A DNA stretch of 34,373 nucleotides from Pseudomonas putida W15Oct28. Lineage in GTDB: Bacteria > Pseudomonadota > Gammaproteobacteria > Pseudomonadales > Pseudomonadaceae. A program made the position numbers and the translations under genes. This document shows positions 30,736 through 34,373 of the stretch, in pieces. The notes beneath the pieces were generated by a model. The model searched no databases. It saw only the letters and a list, made by a program, of their open reading frames with translations, and was not told the origin of the DNA. The stretch is taken from NCBI RefSeq assembly GCF_000708715.2, contig NZ_JENB01000054.1, positions 1 through 34,373 on the forward strand, in the 5' to 3' direction. Position 1 is the first letter of the stretch; every line of letters starts with the position of its first letter.

Positions 30736-31511
30736 GTGTGGAACTGCGCACCAACTGGGTCGCCCTGAACACCATCGTCTACCGCGAAGTGCGGCGCTTC
30801 TTGCGCATCTGGCCGCAAACATTGCTACCGCCGGCGATCACCATGGTGCTGTACTTCGTCATTTTCGGTAACCTGATCGGCCGGCAGATCGGCGACATGG
30901 GTGGCTTCACCTACATGCAGTACATCGTGCCGGGGCTGATCATGATGTCGGTGATCACCAACTCCTACGGCAACGTGGTGTCGAGCTTCTTCGGCAGCAA
31001 GTTCCAGCGCTCGATCGAAGAACTGATGGTGTCGCCGGTGTCACCGCACACCATTCTCGTCGGCTATGTGCTGGGCGGCGTGCTGCGCGGTCTGGCGGTG
31101 GGTGTGATCGTGACCATCCTGTCGATGTTCTTCACCGACCTGCAGGTGCATCACCTGGGTGTGACCGTGGTCGTGGTGCTACTGACGGCTACCATCTTTT
31201 CGCTGCTGGGCTTCGTCAACGCCGTGTTTGCGCGCAACTTCGACGATATTTCGATCATTCCGACCTTCGTGCTGACGCCGCTGACCTACCTGGGCGGGGT
31301 GTTCTACTCGATCAACCTGCTGCCGCCATTCTGGCAGACCGTGTCGCTGGCCAACCCGGTGCTGCACATGGTGAACTCGTTCCGCTACGGCATCCTAGGG
31401 GTGTCGGATATCAGCATTGGTACGGCGATCACCTTCATGCTGGTGGCCACTGCAGTGCTCTACACGTTGTGCATCCGCCTGCTGGTCAGCGGCCGCGGCA
31501 TGCGGGCATGA
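30732..31511 (+). CDS. yadH: ABC-2 type transporter permease (YadH type)
   Basis: This 259-residue inner-membrane permease has about six hydrophobic segments, the usual ABC-2 layout. Family stretches include ITMVLYFVIFGNLIGRQIGD, YIVPGLIMMSVITNSYGNV, FGSKFQRSIEELMVSPV and FVLTPLTYLGGVFYS. These match E. coli YadH closely from memory. It starts inside the stop of the ATP-binding gene (30732-30735), so the two are translationally coupled. The 3' end lies opposite the end of the DUF2062 gene, with a convergent overlap of up to 117 bases. Confidence 0.93.
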   Translation: MSVELRTNWVALNTIVYREVRRFLRIWPQTLLPPAITMVLYFVIFGNLIGRQIGDMGGFTYMQYIVPGLIMMSVITNSYGNVVSSFFGSKFQRSIEELMVSPVSPHTILVGYVLGGVLRGLAVGVIVTILSMFFTDLQVHHLGVTVVVVLLTATIFSLLGFVNAVFARNFDDISIIPTFVLTPLTYLGGVFYSINLLPPFWQTVSLANPVLHMVNSFRYGILGVSDISIGTAITFMLVATAVLYTLCIRLLVSGRGMRA

Positions 31512-32033
31512 GCCCTGTTGTGAACATCTGAGCTTGCGCCGGCGCCACTGCCGGCCAATCCACCAGCGCCAGTACAGCAGGGTGGTGAAGTAGGCAGCGA
31601 TGCCCAGCACCACCCCGCACACCACCGAACCCAGCAGGAACGGCTGCCACACGGTGGCAAGCTGGTCGGTGATCCACTCGAAGGTCAGTTCGTCGGGCAG
31701 GGTGCGCGGCGGCACCTGCATCAGCCAGGCGCCGGTCATGTAGGTGACGAAGAACACCGGCGGCATGGTCAGCGGGTTGGTCAGCCACACCAGGCTGACC
31801 GCGATTGGCAAGTTGCCACGTACCGGGATTGCCAGCGCCGCCGCCAGCAGCATCTGCATGGGGATCGGGATCAAGGCCGCGAACAGGCCCACGCCCATGG
31901 CCCGTGCCACCGAATGGCGGTTCAGGTGCCAGAGGTTGGGGTCGTGCAGCAACTTGCCGAAAAAGCGTAAGGACTTGTGTTCCCGAATGCTGGTCGGGTC
32001 CGGCATGTAGCGTTTGAAAAGTCGGCGCGGCAT
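31395..32033 (-). CDS. DUF2062 membrane protein, probably extended at its C-terminus
   Basis: The 212-residue frame has a DUF2062 domain of unknown function. The core runs from about residue 20 to 165, with hydrophobic segments AMGVGLFAALIPIPMQMLLA, VSLVWLTNPLTMPPVFFVTY and FLLGSVVCGVVLGIAAYF. It ends in a basic cluster WRWWIGRQWRRRK near residue 168. The family normally ends about there. The following 45 residues (from LRCSQQG) are polar, histidine- and glutamine-rich, and antisense to the end of the permease gene, so they look like read-through after loss of the old stop. In P. aeruginosa a DUF2062 gene also sits next to comEC. It diverges from comEC across 142 bases. Confidence 0.8.
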   Translation of the reverse strand: MPRRLFKRYMPDPTSIREHKSLRFFGKLLHDPNLWHLNRHSVARAMGVGLFAALIPIPMQMLLAAALAIPVRGNLPIAVSLVWLTNPLTMPPVFFVTYMTGAWLMQVPPRTLPDELTFEWITDQLATVWQPFLLGSVVCGVVLGIAAYFTTLLYWRWWIGRQWRRRKLRCSQQGSCPHAAAADQQADAQRVEHCSGHQHEGDRRTNADIRHP

Positions 32034-32175
32034 GTAGGCTCCCGGAGCGTTGATCAGGGCAGTATGCCCTTAATCCTGCTCAGTCTCGTTTAGAGTTTGT
32101 GACAATTGTTGAGCAAGCTTTGCCGGCAATTGAGCTATGCCTCAGGGGGTGATTTACCTTCTGGAGCTCTACCTC

Positions 32176-34373
32176 ATGCGCACAGGGATGTTTGCGCTCG
32201 CGCTCGGGCTGTTGTGCCTGGGCCTTCTCCCCGCATTGCCATCGGTCGGCTGGTTGATAGCGCTGGCTGCCTGCGCTGTCGTCAGCCTGTTTACCCGCGT
32301 TTGGCCGATTGGCTGTTTTCTGCTGGGCCTGTGTTGGGCGTGCTGGTCAGCTCAGCAGGCCCTTGATGATCGCCTGGCTGCCGGCCTGGATGGCCGTACC
32401 TTGTGGCTGGAGGGGCGGGTGGTCGGCTTGCCATCCCGAGCGGCGCAAGGCGTGCGCTTTGAACTGGAGGCAGCACGCTCGCGGCGGGCCGAACTGCCCC
32501 AGCGCCTGCAACTGAGCTGGTTCGACGGCCCGCAGCTGCGGGCAGGCGAGCAGTGGCGGCTGGCCGTGACCTTGCAGCGCCCGGCCGGGCTGCTCAACCC
32601 ACATGGGCCCGACCGCGAGGCGCAACTGCTGGCGCGGCGGGTGGGCGCCACCGGTACGGTAAAAACCGGGCAGTTGCTGGCGCCGGTAACCGGTGGTTGG
32701 CGCGATGCGCTGCGCCAGCGCTTGCTGGCGGTCGAGGCCAATGGCCGGCAGGCCGCGTTGGTGGCACTGGTGCTTGGTGACGGTGCCGGCCTGGCCCGGG
32801 AGGACTGGCAGACGCTGCAGGCCACCGGCACGGTGCACCTGCTGGTGATCTCTGGCCAGCACATCGGCCTGGTGGCCGGTTTGCTGTATGGCCTGGTCGC
32901 CGGGCTGGCACGTTGGGGGCTGTGGCCCGCCCGGTTGCCGTGGCTGCCCTGGGCATGTGGCCTGGCCATGGCGGCGGCGCTGGCGTACGGCTGGCTGGCC
33001 GGTGCGGGTGTGCCGGTGCAGCGTGCCTGTCTGATGCTGGCGGTAGTGCTGCTCTGGCGTCTGCGCTTTCGACACCTCGGTGCGATGCTGCCGCTATTGC
33101 TGGCGCTGGTCGCGGTGCTGCTGGTCGAGCCGCTGGCGGCGCTGCTGCCTGGGTTCTGGCTGTCGTTTGCCGCCGTGACCACGCTCATCTATTGCTTCAG
33201 TGCCCGTTTGGGCGGTTGGCGGCCCTGGCAGGCCTGGACGCGCGCGCAATGGGTAATTGCCATTGGTTTGCTACCGGTGCTGTTGGCTACAGGCTTGCCG
33301 GTGAGCCTGAGTGCGCCGCTGGCGAACCTTGTAGCGGTGCCGTGGGTCAGCCTGGCGGTGTTGCCGTTGGCGTTGCTGGGTACGTTGTTGCTGCCGCTGG
33401 GCGGGGTAGGGGAGGCGCTGCTGTGGCTGGCGGGTGGCCTGCTGGATGGGCTGTTCCGGCTGCTGGCGCTGGTGGCGCAGCAGCGCCCGGCATGGGTGCC
33501 GCCGGCCTTGCCACTGTGGGCCTGGCTGCTGGTGTGTCTGGGCGCGCTGTTGATTTTGCTGCCCCGTGGTGTGCCGTTGCGCGGGTTGGGTGGGGTGATG
33601 CTGCTGGCACTGTGGGTGCCCAGGGAGCCGGTGCCGCTTGGGCAGGTCGAGGTCTGGCAGCTGGACGTTGGCCAGGGGCTGGCGGTGTTGGTGCGTACCC
33701 GGCATCACAACCTGCTGTACGACGCCGGGCCAGCCAGAGGCGAAAGCGACCTGGGCGAGCGGGTGGTGCTGCCGACCTTGCGTAAGCTGGGGGTGGGCAG
33801 CCTTGACCTGATGGTGATCAGCCATGCGCATGCCGACCATGCGGGCGGGGCCGGGGCCATTCAGCGTGGTGTGCCGGTCAGGCGGATGATCGGTGGTGAA
33901 GCGCTGGATGATGTTCCATTGCAGCCTTGTGCCAGTGGCGAACAATGGAACTGGGATGGCGTGCGCTTTTCGCTATGGCACTGGTCGGGTGGTCAAAGCA
34001 GCAACGACCGCTCTTGCGTGCTGCTGGTCGAGGCGCAGGGCGAGCGCTTGCTGCTGTCGGGGGATATTGAAGCTGCTGCCGAACGGGCCTGGCTGGCGGA
34101 CACTGAAACGCCGCGTATCGACTGGTTGCAGGCACCACACCATGGCAGCCGCAGTTCGTCCACCGAGGCGTTCATCCGTGCGACCGCACCGCGTGGGGTA
34201 TTGATTTCGCGAGGGCGAAACAACAGCTTCGGGCACCCGCATGTGCAGGTGATGGAGCGTTATCAGCGGCATGGGCTGGCGGTGCATGACACGGCGGTGG
34301 ACGGGGCATTGCGGTTGGTGTTGGGGCGGCAGGGGGAGGTTGAGGGCGTGCGCCGGCAGCGGCGGTTCTGGCG
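32176..34373 (+). CDS. comEC: ComEC/Rec2 DNA-uptake channel (3' end beyond window)
   Basis: ComEC is the inner-membrane channel that carries single-stranded DNA into the cell in natural transformation. 732 codons are present and the frame is open at the window end; the family length suggests only a few codons are missing. The N-terminal membrane and OB-like part runs to about residue 190. The competence domain follows, with LVISGQHIGLV near 220 and many hydrophobic segments. A metallo-beta-lactamase-like domain begins near 500 (WQLDVGQGLAVLV), with the metal motif SHAHADHAGG near 550, LSGDIE and APHHGSRSSS, all intact. ATG 32176 follows GGAG. It diverges from the DUF2062 gene. Confidence 0.93.
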   Translation, partial: MRTGMFALALGLLCLGLLPALPSVGWLIALAACAVVSLFTRVWPIGCFLLGLCWACWSAQQALDDRLAAGLDGRTLWLEGRVVGLPSRAAQGVRFELEAARSRRAELPQRLQLSWFDGPQLRAGEQWRLAVTLQRPAGLLNPHGPDREAQLLARRVGATGTVKTGQLLAPVTGGWRDALRQRLLAVEANGRQAALVALVLGDGAGLAREDWQTLQATGTVHLLVISGQHIGLVAGLLYGLVAGLARWGLWPARLPWLPWACGLAMAAALAYGWLAGAGVPVQRACLMLAVVLLWRLRFRHLGAMLPLLLALVAVLLVEPLAALLPGFWLSFAAVTTLIYCFSARLGGWRPWQAWTRAQWVIAIGLLPVLLATGLPVSLSAPLANLVAVPWVSLAVLPLALLGTLLLPLGGVGEALLWLAGGLLDGLFRLLALVAQQRPAWVPPALPLWAWLLVCLGALLILLPRGVPLRGLGGVMLLALWVPREPVPLGQVEVWQLDVGQGLAVLVRTRHHNLLYDAGPARGESDLGERVVLPTLRKLGVGSLDLMVISHAHADHAGGAGAIQRGVPVRRMIGGEALDDVPLQPCASGEQWNWDGVRFSLWHWSGGQSSNDRSCVLLVEAQGERLLLSGDIEAAAERAWLADTETPRIDWLQAPHHGSRSSSTEAFIRATAPRGVLISRGRNNSFGHPHVQVMERYQRHGLAVHDTAVDGALRLVLGRQGEVEGVRRQRRFW

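Overview
The window looks like the chromosome of a fluorescent Pseudomonas, most likely of the P. putida group. The evidence is the high-GC coding style, P. putida-type REP elements, and a core gene set (fadE, a glutathione S-transferase, a yadGH-type ABC exporter, a DUF2062 gene, comEC) of Pseudomonas type. No strain or species can be fixed from the sequence alone.

Layout. (1) Bases 1-867: a REP element, a strong stable-RNA promoter, five tRNA genes (Glu-Gly-Glu-Gly-Gly) and a terminator. (2) 926-4538, minus strand: outer-membrane usher followed by a two-domain tip adhesin of a chaperone-usher fimbria. (3) 4760-21749: an accessory block. A 1696-residue RHS/YD-repeat protein with a variable C-terminal tip, preceded by a small exported protein, runs on the minus strand. 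Diverging from it on the plus strand is an operon of an Ig-like repeat protein, two related large proteins with an N-terminus resembling the P47/TULIP family (the first cut by an in-frame amber codon), and a second RHS protein that stops before its core and tip. (4) 21813-23907, minus strand: the rest of the fimbrial set, in transcription order pilin, periplasmic chaperone, second pilin, with its own terminator. (5) 23965-25790: a partial, divergent relative of the TULIP/Ig genes. (6) 25834-34373: conserved core genes, ending inside comEC.

How it works together. Pilins, chaperone, usher and adhesin are the complete parts list of one fimbria, but a 17-kb RHS block separates pilin-chaperone-pilin from usher-adhesin. 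Both halves carry the same TTTTCCTACA box (minus strand) exactly 21 bases before a -10-like hexamer, so they can still be co-regulated by one response regulator. The RHS block resembles a toxin-delivery locus: RHS shell proteins, TULIP/P47-like and Ig-like partners, and no immunity gene behind the RHS tip.

The two RHS genes face each other as inverted copies and share a 139-bp segment with a single mismatch at the same in-frame position. Recombination there would flip about 8.7 kb and place the toxin-bearing RHS at the end of the Ig-TULIP operon. That flip, the TULIP assignment and the toxin role are inferences. The repeats, the amber codon, the truncated RHS gene and the shared promoter boxes are read directly from the sequence.
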